Positions 1-8,701 of a stretch of 64,000 nucleotides of DNA are shown here, piece by piece (positions within the stretch are counted from its first letter, which is position 1; each line of letters starts with the position of its first letter). A model generated the notes under the pieces. It saw only the letters and a program-made list of their open reading frames with translations, had not been told where the DNA came from and did not search any database. The stretch comes from Bacteroidaceae bacterium (GTDB taxonomy: Bacteria; Bacteroidota; Bacteroidia; Bacteroidales; Bacteroidaceae): assembly GCA_017552435.1 (NCBI GenBank), contig JAFZPZ010000097.1:1-64000 (forward strand), written 5' to 3'. The position numbers were made by a program, and so were the translations under genes.

Positions 1-73
1 ACAAAGTCTCAAACTGAATAAAAGGGTTTTTCCGGTTTTTTTTAATCCCCCAAACGACTAAACGACTAAAATT

Positions 74-181
74 ATGAAAAAGGAAACTTGGAAATTCATC
101 ATTCAGACGATAATCGCCATTCTGACGGCTATCGCAACCAGTCTGGGAGTCACTAGCTGCATGGGCTACGGTCCACTCTAA
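74..181 (+). CDS. smalltalk-type small protein
   Basis: This 35-residue ORF starts MKKETWKFIIQTI and carries one hydrophobic helix (about residues 8-26) ending in a TSCM motif. I recognise this as the 'smalltalk protein' type, a very short family seen in Bacteroides and Prevotella, usually just downstream of an HU-family DNA-binding protein gene. The upstream neighbour lies outside the window, so that context cannot be checked. The function of the family is unknown; the helix suggests membrane association. It is followed directly by a block of repeats. Confidence 0.8.
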   Translation: MKKETWKFIIQTIIAILTAIATSLGVTSCMGYGPL

Positions 182-182
182 A

Positions 183-285
183 GCCCCCCGCCCTCCGTCG
201 CGACTGGGTAGTCGCTCCCCTTTGTGGGGCCGCAATGACATCCAGTCATTGCTCTAAAGACCCCAGTCGCCCCCTTAAGGGGGAG
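183..285 (+). repeat. Family A hairpin repeat, copy 1
   Basis: This GC-rich element contains four successive hairpins: GCGACT/AGTCGC (200-215), CCCC/GGGG (217-229), GCAATGAC/GTCATTGC with loop ATCCA (232-252) and CCCCC/GGGGG (270-283). A second copy in opposite orientation lies near 2703-2795. There the first and third stems have different bases that still pair. The last hairpin resembles the family B repeat scattered elsewhere. Confidence 0.75.
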
Positions 286-288
286 GAA

Positions 289-312
289 TTGACAATTGAT
301 AATTGATAATTC
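289..312. repeat. Heptamer array
   Basis: These are about three tandem 7-mers of the TTGATAA/TTGACAA type, one of many such arrays here. The array lies between family A copy 1 and family E copy 1, so the 181-430 gap is almost entirely repeat DNA. Confidence 0.7.
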
Positions 313-354
313 TTGGATGCTTTAGCACCAAGGCGCGATGTTAGTCGCGGAAGA
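313..354 (+). repeat. Family E hairpin repeat, copy 1
   Basis: The element holds a short hairpin TGCT-TT-AGCA followed by CGCGA/TCGCG. Related copies at about 3852-3893 and 38126-38173 keep the layout and the AAGGCGCG core but change the stem bases. The remaining bases up to the next gene hold a weak GC-rich hairpin (about 371-401) without a clear T tract. Confidence 0.65.
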
Positions 355-430
355 CAATTCAAAATGCCGGCTGGGCTCGTATCGCGATGATGCGGGCCCA
401 GTATTAATTTTCCTTGGAATATCTTCTCCG

Positions 431-1744
431 TTACACCTTCGGTAGCTTCCAGGGGTTGCGATACTCTTTGCAGAGATATGCGTCGGCCTGGGGGTCGTGG
501 AACGTGGTGCCGTCCCAGACGAGCTTCTTGCCGGTGCGGTAGGCGATGTTGCCGAGGTGTGCGAACTTGGCGATGTGGGCACCAATCTGGATTGAGGCGT
601 TGCACTTCTCGGGCGTGCGGGCCTTGATGCACTCCAGGTGGTTCTTGACGTGGTTGTCCAGTCCGCCGCCGCCGTAGGACTTGTGCAGCTCGACGGCCTC
701 CATGCGCGGCTTGCCGTTTACCCTCTCGGGGATGACTTCCCAGCCGCCGCGGTCTATCACCAGCGTGCCTTTCTCGCCCACGAAGCCCAGTCCGTGGCTC
801 CGTCCGTAGGCGCCGTCGTCGATGCCGATGGCGTGGTCCCACATCACGGTGAAGTCGTCGAACGTGTAGATGGTCTGCAGGAGGTCCGGCGTCTCGCAGG
901 CATCGTCGGGATAGCCGAACTTGCCGCCCGATGCCATGATGGAGTTGGGCGCCGTCACCTTCATGCCGAACAGGGCATAGTCCAGCAGATGCACGCCCCA
1001 GTCCGTCATCAGTCCGCCTGCGTAGTCCCAGAACCAACGGAACGTGAAGTGGAAGCGGTTGGGATTGAAGGGCCGCAAGGGTGCCGGTCCGAGCCACATG
1101 TCGTAATCGACGCCTTCGGGAGCGGGACAGTCGTCCTTGACGGGGATTGACGGGCACCAGCCCTGGTAGGAGAAGACGCGGACGGTGCGTATCTTGCCCA
1201 GCTGGCCGCTGTGTACGAAGTCCATGGCGTCCTGCCAGTGCGGGTCGCTGCGCTGCCACTGTCCCACTTGTACCACGCGGTTGTACTTCTCGGCGGCGCG
1301 GACCATGATGTTGCACTCCTCGATGCTGTTGCCGAGCGGCTTCTCGCAATAGACGTCCTTGCCGGCCTCGCACGCTGCCACAAGCTGCAGGCAGTGCCAA
1401 TGGTCGGGCGTGCCGACGATGACGACATCGACGTCCTTGTTGTCGATCAGCCTGCGCCAGTCCTTATAGACGCCCTTCGGCTTCTTGCCCTGAATCTTCT
1501 CGACGTCGGCGACGCGGCGGTCCAGCACGCTCTGGTCCACGTCGGCCAGGGCCACGCACTCCACTTCCTTGTTCTTCAGGAACGACTGCAGGTCGCTGAA
1601 GCCCATGCCGTTGCAGCCAATCAGTCCGACCCGGATTTTGTCATTTGCACCCACCTTCTTTCCGGCGGCGCGAATCATCCCGGGACTCAGCAGCATGCCT
1701 GCCCCCAGGAGGGATGACTTGTAGATGAATTCTCTTCTTTCCAT
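431..1744 (-). CDS. Gfo/Idh/MocA family oxidoreductase, exported
   Basis: The 437-residue protein has an NAD(P)-binding Rossmann segment (VGLIGCNGMG, about residues 39-48), the family motif GTPDHWH (about 111-117) and EKPLG (about 134-138). A substrate-side alpha/beta domain with RWFWDYAGG and TDWGVHLLD follows. The N-terminus reads MERREFI followed by a hydrophobic stretch, which resembles a twin-arginine signal, common in Bacteroidetes members of this family. Members oxidise or reduce sugars or sugar-like compounds, and some act as glycosidases; the substrate cannot be told. The gene stands alone on the minus strand, 32 bases upstream of the nnrD start. Confidence 0.85.
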   Translation of the reverse strand: MERREFIYKSSLLGAGMLLSPGMIRAAGKKVGANDKIRVGLIGCNGMGFSDLQSFLKNKEVECVALADVDQSVLDRRVADVEKIQGKKPKGVYKDWRRLIDNKDVDVVIVGTPDHWHCLQLVAACEAGKDVYCEKPLGNSIEECNIMVRAAEKYNRVVQVGQWQRSDPHWQDAMDFVHSGQLGKIRTVRVFSYQGWCPSIPVKDDCPAPEGVDYDMWLGPAPLRPFNPNRFHFTFRWFWDYAGGLMTDWGVHLLDYALFGMKVTAPNSIMASGGKFGYPDDACETPDLLQTIYTFDDFTVMWDHAIGIDDGAYGRSHGLGFVGEKGTLVIDRGGWEVIPERVNGKPRMEAVELHKSYGGGGLDNHVKNHLECIKARTPEKCNASIQIGAHIAKFAHLGNIAYRTGKKLVWDGTTFHDPQADAYLCKEYRNPWKLPKV

Positions 1745-1776
1745 GTCTCAAAGGTTAAAAGGTTATTAGATTATTG

Positions 1777-2601
1777 TTATTGTTTCTTGGCTTCTTGGCG
1801 CGTCGCGTTGAAGGCGGCGCTCAGGTGGCTGATGATGTCCGAGGGGAGCAGGGATTCTTCGCTGTTTCCGTCGGATAATGCGATGTCGGCGGCGAGGGCA
1901 TGGAGCCAGACGCCCAGCACAGCGGCTTCCTCTGCCGTGTAATGCTGCGCCAGCAGGGCCAGAATGATGCCCGTCAGCACGTCGCCCGAGCCTCCCACCG
2001 CCATGCCGGCGTTGCCGTGCTCGGTGTTCTCATAAACCTTCACCGTCTGGCCGTCGGGCACGAAGATGCGCGTGTGGTGGCCCTTCAGCACGACGACGAC
2101 CCCGTATCTCTTCGCCATTTCCTGCGGCTCGATGGCCAGACGCTGCATCTCGCCCGGATGCGGCGTGATGATGCTGCCCGCGGGGATGTTCCCGAGCCAT
2201 TCCGGATTCTCCGCCAGGATGTTCAGCGCATCGGCGTCGAGGACCATCGGGATGTCCGGGTGCCCGAGCAGGAGTTTGTGCAAGGCCTGCTGCGTCTCGG
2301 CGTGCTGGCCAATCCCAGGACCGACACCAATGACCTCCGTGCCGGCGGGAATCACGATGTCGGTGTGGTGCGTCTCGTTCCCGTCCGTCTGGCACTTCGC
2401 CTCGGGGATTCCCAATTGCATGATGCTGTATCCGCACTCAGGCACATGAACGGTGAGCAACCCCACGCCGCTGCGCATGCAGGCCCGGGCGGAGAGCAGC
2501 GCCGCACCCATCATGCCCTTGCTCCCCGCAACGAGCGAAGCCCGTCCGTAGTCACCCTTGTGGCTAAAAGGGTCTCTCTTCTTTAATTGAACATTGAGCA
2601 T
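1777..2601 (-). CDS. nnrD: ADP/ATP-dependent NAD(P)H-hydrate dehydratase, stand-alone domain
   Basis: The 274-residue product matches the C-terminal (YjeF-C/CARKD) domain of the NAD(P)HX repair enzyme, which dehydrates damaged S-NAD(P)HX to NAD(P)H. Visible motifs are GDYGRASLVAGS near residue 17, GVGPGIG, VLDADALN, ITPHPGEM, VLKGHHT and the nucleotide-binding GGSGDVLTG. In most bacteria, including many Bacteroidetes as I know them, this domain is fused behind an epimerase domain (about 500 residues in total). Here the epimerase half is missing. The start codon lies inside a heptamer repeat and the upstream DNA is all repeats, so the gene may be a truncated or rebuilt version. The dehydratase half looks intact. 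Confidence 0.85.
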   Translation of the reverse strand: MLNVQLKKRDPFSHKGDYGRASLVAGSKGMMGAALLSARACMRSGVGLLTVHVPECGYSIMQLGIPEAKCQTDGNETHHTDIVIPAGTEVIGVGPGIGQHAETQQALHKLLLGHPDIPMVLDADALNILAENPEWLGNIPAGSIITPHPGEMQRLAIEPQEMAKRYGVVVVLKGHHTRIFVPDGQTVKVYENTEHGNAGMAVGGSGDVLTGIILALLAQHYTAEEAAVLGVWLHALAADIALSDGNSEESLLPSDIISHLSAAFNATRQEAKKQ

Positions 2602-2612
2602 TGATCATTGAA
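2585..2612. repeat. Heptamer array overlapping the nnrD start
   Basis: Units of the type ATTGAACATTGAGCATTGAT are tandemly arranged. The nnrD start codon and its first few codons (MLNVQ) are made from this array. Confidence 0.7.
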
Positions 2613-2690
2613 ACTTCGTTTCGAGCCTGCTTTCGCTCGGCAATAATCAAGCGAGCTTGTTATTGCTCTCGCTTACTCGCAGCCTTGACC
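2613..2690. repeat. Hairpin-rich intergenic repeat
   Basis: The segment contains a perfect hairpin at about 2641-2665 (CAATAA, CAAGC, GA, GCTTG, TTATTG) preceded by GAAACTTCGTTTC-type inverted sequence. I see no coding potential. It separates the nnrD start from the end of the SBF transporter gene. Confidence 0.55.
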
Positions 2691-2691
2691 A

Positions 2692-3798
2692 TTATTTATT
2701 GTTCCCCTCGCCCACGGGAGCGACTGGGGTCTTTAGAGGAGCCACTGGATGTGGCTCCGGCCCCACAAAGGGGAGCGAATCCCCATTCGCGACGGGGTTC
2801 GGGTTAGGGGTGAGGCTGCTCCTCCAATTAAAGTATCCGGCCAGCAACGTTCCGGAGATGCTGTGATAGGCGCAGGAGATGGCGCAGGGGAAGACGGCGA
2901 GGGCGGCCAGGGGATTCATCGCTATCATGGCAGGCGAAGCGAAGAAGTTGCGGGCCAAGACGGTCGCCGTGCCGGCGTTCTGCATGCCGACTTCAATGGA
3001 AAGTGTGCGCCGCTTGGCTGTGCTCATGCCGAAAGCCTTGCCGACCAGGTAGCCCAACAGGTAGCCTGTGCCGTTGTGCAGCGTGACGACTGCGAGCGTC
3101 AGCAGGATGAGGTTCACGCCGTTCTCCATCAGTTGCGGATGGACGGTGAAGATGACGCCGCCCACGATGCAGGCCAGGCAGAGGACGCTCAGGCCCGGCA
3201 TGATGCCCTGCAACTGCTGGAAGTATTTCTTTTTGGAGAAGAAGTAGTTGAAGGCCACGCCCAGCGTGACGGGCAGCAGCGTGACGAGCAAGATGTTCTG
3301 GAACATGCCCCAGGCATCCACGTCGATTTCCGCTCCGGCCAGCCACAGCACCAGCAAGGGCGTCACAAAGGGCGACAGGACGGTGCTCACCGTCGTCATG
3401 CCGACGCTGTAGGCCACGTCGCCTTTGCAGAGGAAGCTCATGATGTTGCTGCTGACGCCTCCGGGACAGCAGCCGACGAGGATGATGCCCGCCATCATGT
3501 ATGAATCGAGGTGGAAGATCCGCGCCAGCATCCAGGCAACCAGCGGCATGATGGTGTATTGCGCTGCTGCCCCGATGAGGATGTCAATGGGCCGCGCCAA
3601 CAGGATGCGGAAGTCCTCGGTGGAGAGCGTACAGCCCATCGTCAGCATGATGAGGCCCAGGATGATGGAGGCGCGCTGTCCCTGCTGCACCCAGGCAAAG
3701 GTGTCGGGCAGGAAGAAAGCAACGACGGCTATGAGGATGATGAAAGCGCTGGTGTATTTCGCCAGCCAGCGGCTCATGGATAATAAAATGGACATCAT
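2692..3798 (-). CDS. Bile acid:sodium symporter (SBF) family transporter
   Basis: The 368-residue membrane protein has about nine or ten hydrophobic helices and SBF-family motifs: MLTMGCTLS in the first third, GCCPGGVSSN and, near the end, EVGMQNAGTATVLA. These match the Na+-binding crossover region of the BASS/SBF fold. Such transporters import bile acids, pantoate or other organic anions with sodium; the substrate here is unknown. About 40 residues at the C-terminus (from SSLTPNPNP to GEGNNK) are Pro/Gly-rich and are encoded by family A repeat copy 2. The original stop codon was therefore probably lost or moved. The start is one of two adjacent ATGs. Confidence 0.9.
   Translation of the reverse strand: MMSILLSMSRWLAKYTSAFIILIAVVAFFLPDTFAWVQQGQRASIILGLIMLTMGCTLSTEDFRILLARPIDILIGAAAQYTIMPLVAWMLARIFHLDSYMMAGIILVGCCPGGVSSNIMSFLCKGDVAYSVGMTTVSTVLSPFVTPLLVLWLAGAEIDVDAWGMFQNILLVTLLPVTLGVAFNYFFSKKKYFQQLQGIMPGLSVLCLACIVGGVIFTVHPQLMENGVNLILLTLAVVTLHNGTGYLLGYLVGKAFGMSTAKRRTLSIEVGMQNAGTATVLARNFFASPAMIAMNPLAALAVFPCAISCAYHSISGTLLAGYFNWRSSLTPNPNPVANGDSLPFVGPEPHPVAPLKTPVAPVGEGNNK
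2703..2795 (-). repeat. Family A hairpin repeat, copy 2, inside the SBF gene tail
   Basis: On the minus strand this matches copy 1 at 183-285 in layout. The GCGAAT/ATTCGC hairpin is at about 2775-2790 and GGAGCCAC/GTGGCTCC, with the same five-base loop as copy 1, is at 2738-2758. It is translated as the C-terminal tail of the transporter. Confidence 0.75.
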
Positions 3799-3850
3799 TT
3801 ATAATTGATAATTGATAATTGACAATTGATAATTCTTCACTCTTCACTCT
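3799..3850. repeat. Heptamer arrays (two types)
   Basis: TTGATAA/TTGACAA-type units are followed by CTTCACT-type units, directly upstream of the transporter start. They merge into family E copy 2. The whole gap to the GH51 stop codon (3799-3905) is repeat DNA. Confidence 0.7.
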
Positions 3851-3851
3851 T

Positions 3852-3893
3852 CTTGGACTCTTTAGAGCCAAGGCGCGCCGCTAAGGCGCGGAA
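3852..3893 (+). repeat. Family E hairpin repeat, copy 2
   Basis: The hairpins are CTCT-TT-AGAG and CGCGCC/GGCGCG. Both stems differ from those of copy 1 (313-354) by paired changes, while spacing and the AAGGCGCG core are kept. Confidence 0.65.
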
Positions 3894-3905
3894 CACTCTT
3901 CATTT

Positions 3906-5912
3906 TTAGAGTTCTATCTCAATCATCGTGAACGAATAGGGTTGCAGGCTGAGGCTTGTCTTCTTCGCAAGTCTAATCGTTTCTGTCTGCGGCGCGATGG
4001 GCTGCTGCTCGTAGTTGTTCTCTGCATCGGGCTTGCCGCTGAGCACAGTCTTTGTCGCTGATTTGAAGTTGCCGAAGCGGCTCAGGTTGATGTTTGCTTT
4101 CTTTGCCTCGGCCGAAGCGTTGCAGAGCTTGACGTAGAGGCGGCGCGTCTTGACGTTGAGCACGACCGACTGGCCGTAGTGGCTGTCCTTCACGGGCTGC
4201 ACCACGCCGGCCTTGTCGCCCTCGAAGCTCACGCAGTCACCGTAGAAGTACTGACCGGCCGACAGTCCGAACATCTGCTGCACGTAGTAGCTGCAGGTCA
4301 GGTAGGGCTTCTCGTTGTCGAAATAGATGAGGTCGGGGTTCCAGTTGGTGGCACCCTTGCGGGCGAAGAGCGGCGCATAGCTGCTCATGCAGACGATGTC
4401 GCCGTTGCGCTCGACATGGAGCAGGTAGAGTCCCTCGGCCAGGGCGGTGTTGAGCTTGCTGTCCTTTCCGGCATACTCGCCCAGATAGACCTTCGTCTTG
4501 CGGTCGCGGGGATAGCTGTCGTACTGGCGGCTGCTGAGGAAATAGGTCAGAGGCTCGTAGTAATGCTCGTCGATGATGGGCATGCCAAGCTCCTCGGCCA
4601 GCTTCCAGCCGTTCTCGAGGTCGGGGTTGCCGGGATGGGAGCCCGGGCCGGCTGTGCCGACGATGACAATCTCGGGATGCGCCTTGGTCACGCGCTCATA
4701 GATGTACTTGAAGCGCTCGCAGAACTCGGGCGAGATGCGTTCCTCGTTGCCGAGGCCCAGATACTTCAGGCCGAAGGGCGCAGGATGTCCGGCCTCGGCG
4801 CGCATCTTAGCCCACTTGTTTGTGGCGGGGTCGCCGTTGGCCCACTCGATGAGGTCGATGGCCTCAGCTACCCACTCGTCCATCTCGGACATCGGCACCA
4901 CGTCCTGCGCCTGGTCCTTCATGCCCCAGCCGCCGTTGGCTCCCTGACAGCTGACACCGCAGGGAAGGATGGGGACGGGAGCCATTCCCAGGTCCTCGCA
5001 GAGTTGGAAGTACTCGTAGTAACCCAGGCCCATGCTCTGGTGATAGCCCCAGCAGTTCTTCAGGCCTCGGCGCGTCTCCTTGGGACCGATGGTCGTCTTC
5101 CAGCGGTAAGTGTCCCAGAAGCCGTCACCGCCTCCGTGCACCACGCAGCCGCCCGGGAAGCGCATGAACTTCGGGTGCAGGTCGGCAAGTGCCTGTACCA
5201 AGTCCTTGCGGAGGCCGTGGCCCTTGTAGGTGTCCTGCGGCATCAGCGATACCATATCGACATCGAGGTCGCCCGTCGTCAGCATCAGTATCTGCAGCGC
5301 AGCCTTTGTGCTGGTCTCAGACGGCGTGAGGACGGCCGAATATTTCTTCCAGGCCTTGTCGCTCACGTCAATTACGGCCTCTCCCAGGGGCTTCGGGTCT
5401 TTGCCCCATTCCCCGGGCTCCACAAGAACGACACGAACCTGCTTGGCCGCGCCGATGTTGCGCATGAAAACAGAGAAATCGTACTTCTCTCCGGCCTTCA
5501 CGCTGATGCCGTCGAAGCCGTCGTTCTGGATTCCGAATCCTTTCCAGCCCTTGTAGTCGTAGTACTCCTTCACCCGCTCGGCGTGGAGACGCATATAGGT
5601 CGGATTATTGGCGTTGAGAGGGGCGTCCTTGCGCACATCGATTGTACCAAGGGAATGCCCGGGACGTGTGACGCGCCAGGCGGTGCCGGCACCCCAGCCG
5701 TCGCGTTCGGTCGGGCTGTACTCGAACGAGCCGTTCTGCACCAGTTCGGCGTAGATGCCGCCGTCGGCAGCATGGCTGATGTCCTCGAAGAAGATACCAA
5801 GCAGTTCGTCACTAATCTGTTTGCCGCCCTTGGGCGCCTTCATCGGCTGTGCGGCCTCCATGTTCATCAGTGCAGTCATAACCAAGACTGTCGCTGTCAA
5901 AATACGTTTCAT
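3906..5912 (-). CDS. GH51 alpha-L-arabinofuranosidase, exported
   Basis: The 668-residue enzyme removes terminal arabinofuranose from arabinan or arabinoxylan. A signal peptide (about 1-20) is followed by the N-terminal segment LLGIFFEDISHAADGG typical of GH51. A beta-sandwich insert (about 95-225) follows, then the barrel with RFPGGC, GLGNEER (acid/base Glu about 400) and VYLGEY (nucleophile Glu about 489), and a C-terminal beta domain. Length and order fit the larger Bacteroidetes GH51 group. It has its own promoter (5942-5972) and diverges from mutS. The exported arabinofuranosidase fits with the rhamnosidase and GH43 enzyme elsewhere in the window. Confidence 0.93.
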   Translation of the reverse strand: MKRILTATVLVMTALMNMEAAQPMKAPKGGKQISDELLGIFFEDISHAADGGIYAELVQNGSFEYSPTERDGWGAGTAWRVTRPGHSLGTIDVRKDAPLNANNPTYMRLHAERVKEYYDYKGWKGFGIQNDGFDGISVKAGEKYDFSVFMRNIGAAKQVRVVLVEPGEWGKDPKPLGEAVIDVSDKAWKKYSAVLTPSETSTKAALQILMLTTGDLDVDMVSLMPQDTYKGHGLRKDLVQALADLHPKFMRFPGGCVVHGGGDGFWDTYRWKTTIGPKETRRGLKNCWGYHQSMGLGYYEYFQLCEDLGMAPVPILPCGVSCQGANGGWGMKDQAQDVVPMSEMDEWVAEAIDLIEWANGDPATNKWAKMRAEAGHPAPFGLKYLGLGNEERISPEFCERFKYIYERVTKAHPEIVIVGTAGPGSHPGNPDLENGWKLAEELGMPIIDEHYYEPLTYFLSSRQYDSYPRDRKTKVYLGEYAGKDSKLNTALAEGLYLLHVERNGDIVCMSSYAPLFARKGATNWNPDLIYFDNEKPYLTCSYYVQQMFGLSAGQYFYGDCVSFEGDKAGVVQPVKDSHYGQSVVLNVKTRRLYVKLCNASAEAKKANINLSRFGNFKSATKTVLSGKPDAENNYEQQPIAPQTETIRLAKKTSLSLQPYSFTMIEIEL

Positions 5913-5941
5913 ATTGTTATATATTTTAGATGTTTTCCTTG

Positions 5942-5972
5942 CAAAGGTACAAATAAGCGAGGGAAAAACAAA
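5942..5972 (-). promoter_or_regulatory. Bacteroidetes promoter for the GH51 gene
   Basis: On the minus strand TTTG is followed by exactly 19 bases and TACCTTTG, the consensus -33/-7 arrangement. The start codon lies about 30 bases downstream of the -7 box. Confidence 0.8.
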
Positions 5973-5974
5973 AT

Positions 5975-6006
5975 AATTCTTAATTCTTAACTCTTAACTC
6001 TTAATT
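5975..6006. repeat. Heptamer array between divergent promoters
   Basis: Tandem TTCTTAA/CTCTTAA units lie between the GH51 promoter and the mutS -7 box. A nearly identical array sits in the same place relative to the GH36 -7 box (about 44575-44605). Confidence 0.75.
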
Positions 6007-6012
6007 TATTTG

Positions 6013-6020
6013 TATCTTTG
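6013..6020 (+). promoter_or_regulatory. -7 box (TATCTTTG) for mutS
   Basis: TATCTTTG matches TAnnTTTG. No TTTG lies 19 bases upstream; that position is inside the heptamer array. The box overlaps the earliest in-frame start codon, which decides for the downstream ATG at 6045. Confidence 0.7.
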
Positions 6021-6044
6021 TCCTCACTAAATGACGATAAAGCT

Positions 6045-8660
6045 ATGGCACAGGATGCGTTGACACCGATGATGAAACAGTTCTACGACCTCAAGGCGAA
6101 ACACCCCGAGGCGTTGCTGCTGTTCCGCTGTGGCGACTTCTACGAAACGTATGCCGAGGATGCTGTCATCGCGGCCGAGATTCTCGGCATTACCCTGACG
6201 CATCGCAACAACGGCAGAAATCTCGCCGCCCAGAGTCTCGCGATGGCCGGCTTCCCCTATCATGCCCTCGACACCTACCTGCCGAAACTCGTCAGGGCCG
6301 GCAAGCGCGTCGCCATCTGCGACCAGCTGGAAGACCCGAAGCTGGCGAAGAAACTCGTGAAGCGCGGCATCACGGAACTGGTCACACCCGGCGTGGCGAT
6401 GGCCGACACGGTGCTCAACTACAAGGAGAACAACTTCCTCTGCGCTATCCATTTCGGTAAGCAGGCCTGCGGCATGTCGTTCCTCGACATCAGCACGGGC
6501 GAGTTCCTCGTCACGGAGGGCACGACCGAATATATCGCGGGCCTCATGTCCTCCTTCGCTCCGAAGGAAGTCCTCTATGAGCGTGGCAAGAAGGCCATGT
6601 TCGAGGGCAGCTTCGGCTCGCGCTACGTCACCTTCGAACTGGACGACTGGGCCTTCACCGAGCAGACCGCCCGGCAGAAACTGCTGCGCCACTTCGAGGT
6701 GGGGAACCTCAAGGGCTTCGGCGTGGAACACATGCCCAGCGGCATCGTGGCAGCAGGTGTCATCCTGCAGTATCTGGAGATGACGCAGCACGAACAGCTC
6801 GGCCACATCACGGCCCTGCGCCGCATCGAGGAGGACCGCTATGTCCGGCTCGACAAGTTCACCGTCAGGAACCTCGAACTGGTGGGTTGCATGAACGATG
6901 GCGGCATCTCCCTGCTGGATGTCATCGACAAGACCGTCACCCCGATGGGCGCCCGCATGTTGCACCGGTGGATGCTCTTCCCCCTGAAGGACCCTGTACA
7001 GATTGGCAAGCGTCAGGATGTGGTGGACAGCTTCTTCCGTAACCCCGACATGCGCGATACTGTGCTGGAACGACTGCAAACCGTGGGCGACCTGGAACGC
7101 ATCATCTCGAAGGTCAGCGCGCGCCGCGTCTCACCCCGCGATATTGTGCAGTTGCGCATCGCCTTGCAGGCCGTGGAACCCATCCGGCAGACCTGTCTGG
7201 ATTCGGATGACGCCACGCTGCGCGAGATTGGTCAGCAGTTGGATCTCTGTGCCGACATCCGAGACCGCATTGCCCGCGAGGTGCGTCCTGACCCGCCATT
7301 GCAGGTTGCTGCCGGCGGCATCTTCATGGACGGCGTGAATGCCGAGCTCGATGACCTCCGCCACATCGCCTATCAGGGCAAAGGCTACCTGCTGGAGATG
7401 CAGCAGCGCGAGATAAAAGCCACCGGCATCCAGAGCCTCAAGATTGGCTACAACAATGTCTTCGGCTACTACCTGGAGGTGCGCAATACCTATCGCGATC
7501 AGGTTCCGGCCGACTGGATTCGCAAGCAGACTATCACTCAGGCCGAGCGCTACATCACCCAGGAGCTCAAGGAATACGAAGAAAAGATTACGGGAGCCGA
7601 GGAGCGCATCCTTGCCCTCGAGGCACAGCTCTTCGACCAACTCATTACGGCACTTGCCGAATACATCACGCCCATACAGAAGGATGCATCTCTCCTGGCA
7701 CAGCTCGATTGCCTCCTGTCCTTCGCCCAGAGCGCACAGGAGAACCGCTACATCCGTCCCATTGTGGACGACAGCGACGTCATCGACATCCACGGAGGCC
7801 GCCATCCAGTCATCGAGAAGCAGCTTCCTGTTGGGGAGCGCTACATCGCGAACGATGTCTTCCTCGACACGCGGCAGCAGCAAATCATCATCATCACTGG
7901 TCCCAACATGGCCGGTAAGAGTGCTCTGCTCCGACAGACAGCACTCATCACCCTGTTGGCGCAGATGGGCAGCTTCGTGCCGGCCGACAGCGCACGCATC
8001 GGCTTTGTCGATAAGATTTTCACCCGTGTCGGTGCCAGCGACAACATCAGCATCGGCGAAAGTACCTTTATGGTCGAAATGAACGAGGCGGCAGGCATCC
8101 TGAACAACCTCTCGGAGCGTAGCCTTGTGCTCTTCGATGAACTGGGGCGCGGCACGAGTACCTACGACGGCATCTCGATTGCGTGGGCCATCGTCGAATA
8201 TATCCACGAGAACAACCGTGGACACGCCCGCACGCTCTTCGCCACACACTACCACGAACTGAACGAGATGGAGCGCTCCTTCTCCCGCATCAAGAACTTT
8301 AATGTCAGCGTCAAGGAGGTCGATGGAAAAGTCATCTTCCTCAGAAAGTTGGAACGTGGCGGCTCGGAACATAGCTTCGGCATCCATGTCGCCAAACTGG
8401 CCGGAATGCCCAGAGCGATTGTGGCGCGGGCGAATGTCATCCTCGAGGAACTGGAAGGTTCCGTGAACCACAAGAACTTGGGCGGAAAGATAAAGACAGG
8501 ACAAGATGCAGACAGTGGCGTGCAGCTGAACTTCTTCCAACTCGATGACCCGGTTCTTTGCCAGATTCGCGACGAGATACTCGGCCTCGACATAAACAAC
8601 CTCACGCCCTTCGAGGCGCTGAGCAAACTGAACGATATAAAAAAGTTGGTGAAGGGATAG
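6045..8660 (+). CDS. mutS: DNA mismatch repair ATPase MutS
   Basis: The 871-residue protein recognises mismatches and starts methyl-independent repair together with MutL. The mismatch-reading Phe-X-Glu is seen as DFYET (F32, E34). The connector, lever and clamp domains follow, then the ATPase with Walker A GPNMAGKS (about 619-626), the STFMVEM signature, Walker [13 protein letters not shown] and the H-loop LFATHYHEL. Length agrees with the family. I chose ATG 6045 because the longer TTG start at 6018 lies in the promoter. The stop codon abuts a family B repeat that separates it from the next gene. Confidence 0.97.
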   Translation: MAQDALTPMMKQFYDLKAKHPEALLLFRCGDFYETYAEDAVIAAEILGITLTHRNNGRNLAAQSLAMAGFPYHALDTYLPKLVRAGKRVAICDQLEDPKLAKKLVKRGITELVTPGVAMADTVLNYKENNFLCAIHFGKQACGMSFLDISTGEFLVTEGTTEYIAGLMSSFAPKEVLYERGKKAMFEGSFGSRYVTFELDDWAFTEQTARQKLLRHFEVGNLKGFGVEHMPSGIVAAGVILQYLEMTQHEQLGHITALRRIEEDRYVRLDKFTVRNLELVGCMNDGGISLLDVIDKTVTPMGARMLHRWMLFPLKDPVQIGKRQDVVDSFFRNPDMRDTVLERLQTVGDLERIISKVSARRVSPRDIVQLRIALQAVEPIRQTCLDSDDATLREIGQQLDLCADIRDRIAREVRPDPPLQVAAGGIFMDGVNAELDDLRHIAYQGKGYLLEMQQREIKATGIQSLKIGYNNVFGYYLEVRNTYRDQVPADWIRKQTITQAERYITQELKEYEEKITGAEERILALEAQLFDQLITALAEYITPIQKDASLLAQLDCLLSFAQSAQENRYIRPIVDDSDVIDIHGGRHPVIEKQLPVGERYIANDVFLDTRQQQIIIITGPNMAGKSALLRQTALITLLAQMGSFVPADSARIGFVDKIFTRVGASDNISIGESTFMVEMNEAAGILNNLSERSLVLFDELGRGTSTYDGISIAWAIVEYIHENNRGHARTLFATHYHELNEMERSFSRIKNFNVSVKEVDGKVIFLRKLERGGSEHSFGIHVAKLAGMPRAIVARANVILEELEGSVNHKNLGGKIKTGQDADSGVQLNFFQLDDPVLCQIRDEILGLDINNLTPFEALSKLNDIKKLVKG

Positions 8661-8686
8661 ACCCCCCGGCCCCCTTTAGGGGGAGA
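8660..8686 (+). repeat. Family B hairpin repeat
   Basis: The form is GACCCCCC-GG-CCCCCTTTAGGGGGAG, with a CCCCC/GGGGG stem. It begins at the last base of the mutS stop codon and could act as a weak transcription or mRNA end structure. Confidence 0.75.
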
Positions 8687-8701
8687 ATTATAATTATTAT
8701 A

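Noticed and set aside
371..401. GC-rich hairpin after the Gfo/Idh/MocA gene considered as a terminator
   Set aside because: The stem CTGGGC/GCCCAG is interrupted and has no T tract on the minus strand, so the call is too weak.
4179..5990. Long open frame (about 600 codons) on the plus strand opposite the GH51 gene
   Set aside because: It is a mirror frame of a clear GH51 gene with all catalytic motifs. Its translation is low-complexity (Val/Ala/Leu/Gly-rich) with no domain, and it has no promoter.
6018..6044. Upstream TTG start for mutS
   Set aside because: It overlaps the -7 box TATCTTTG and would lie upstream of the likely transcription start.
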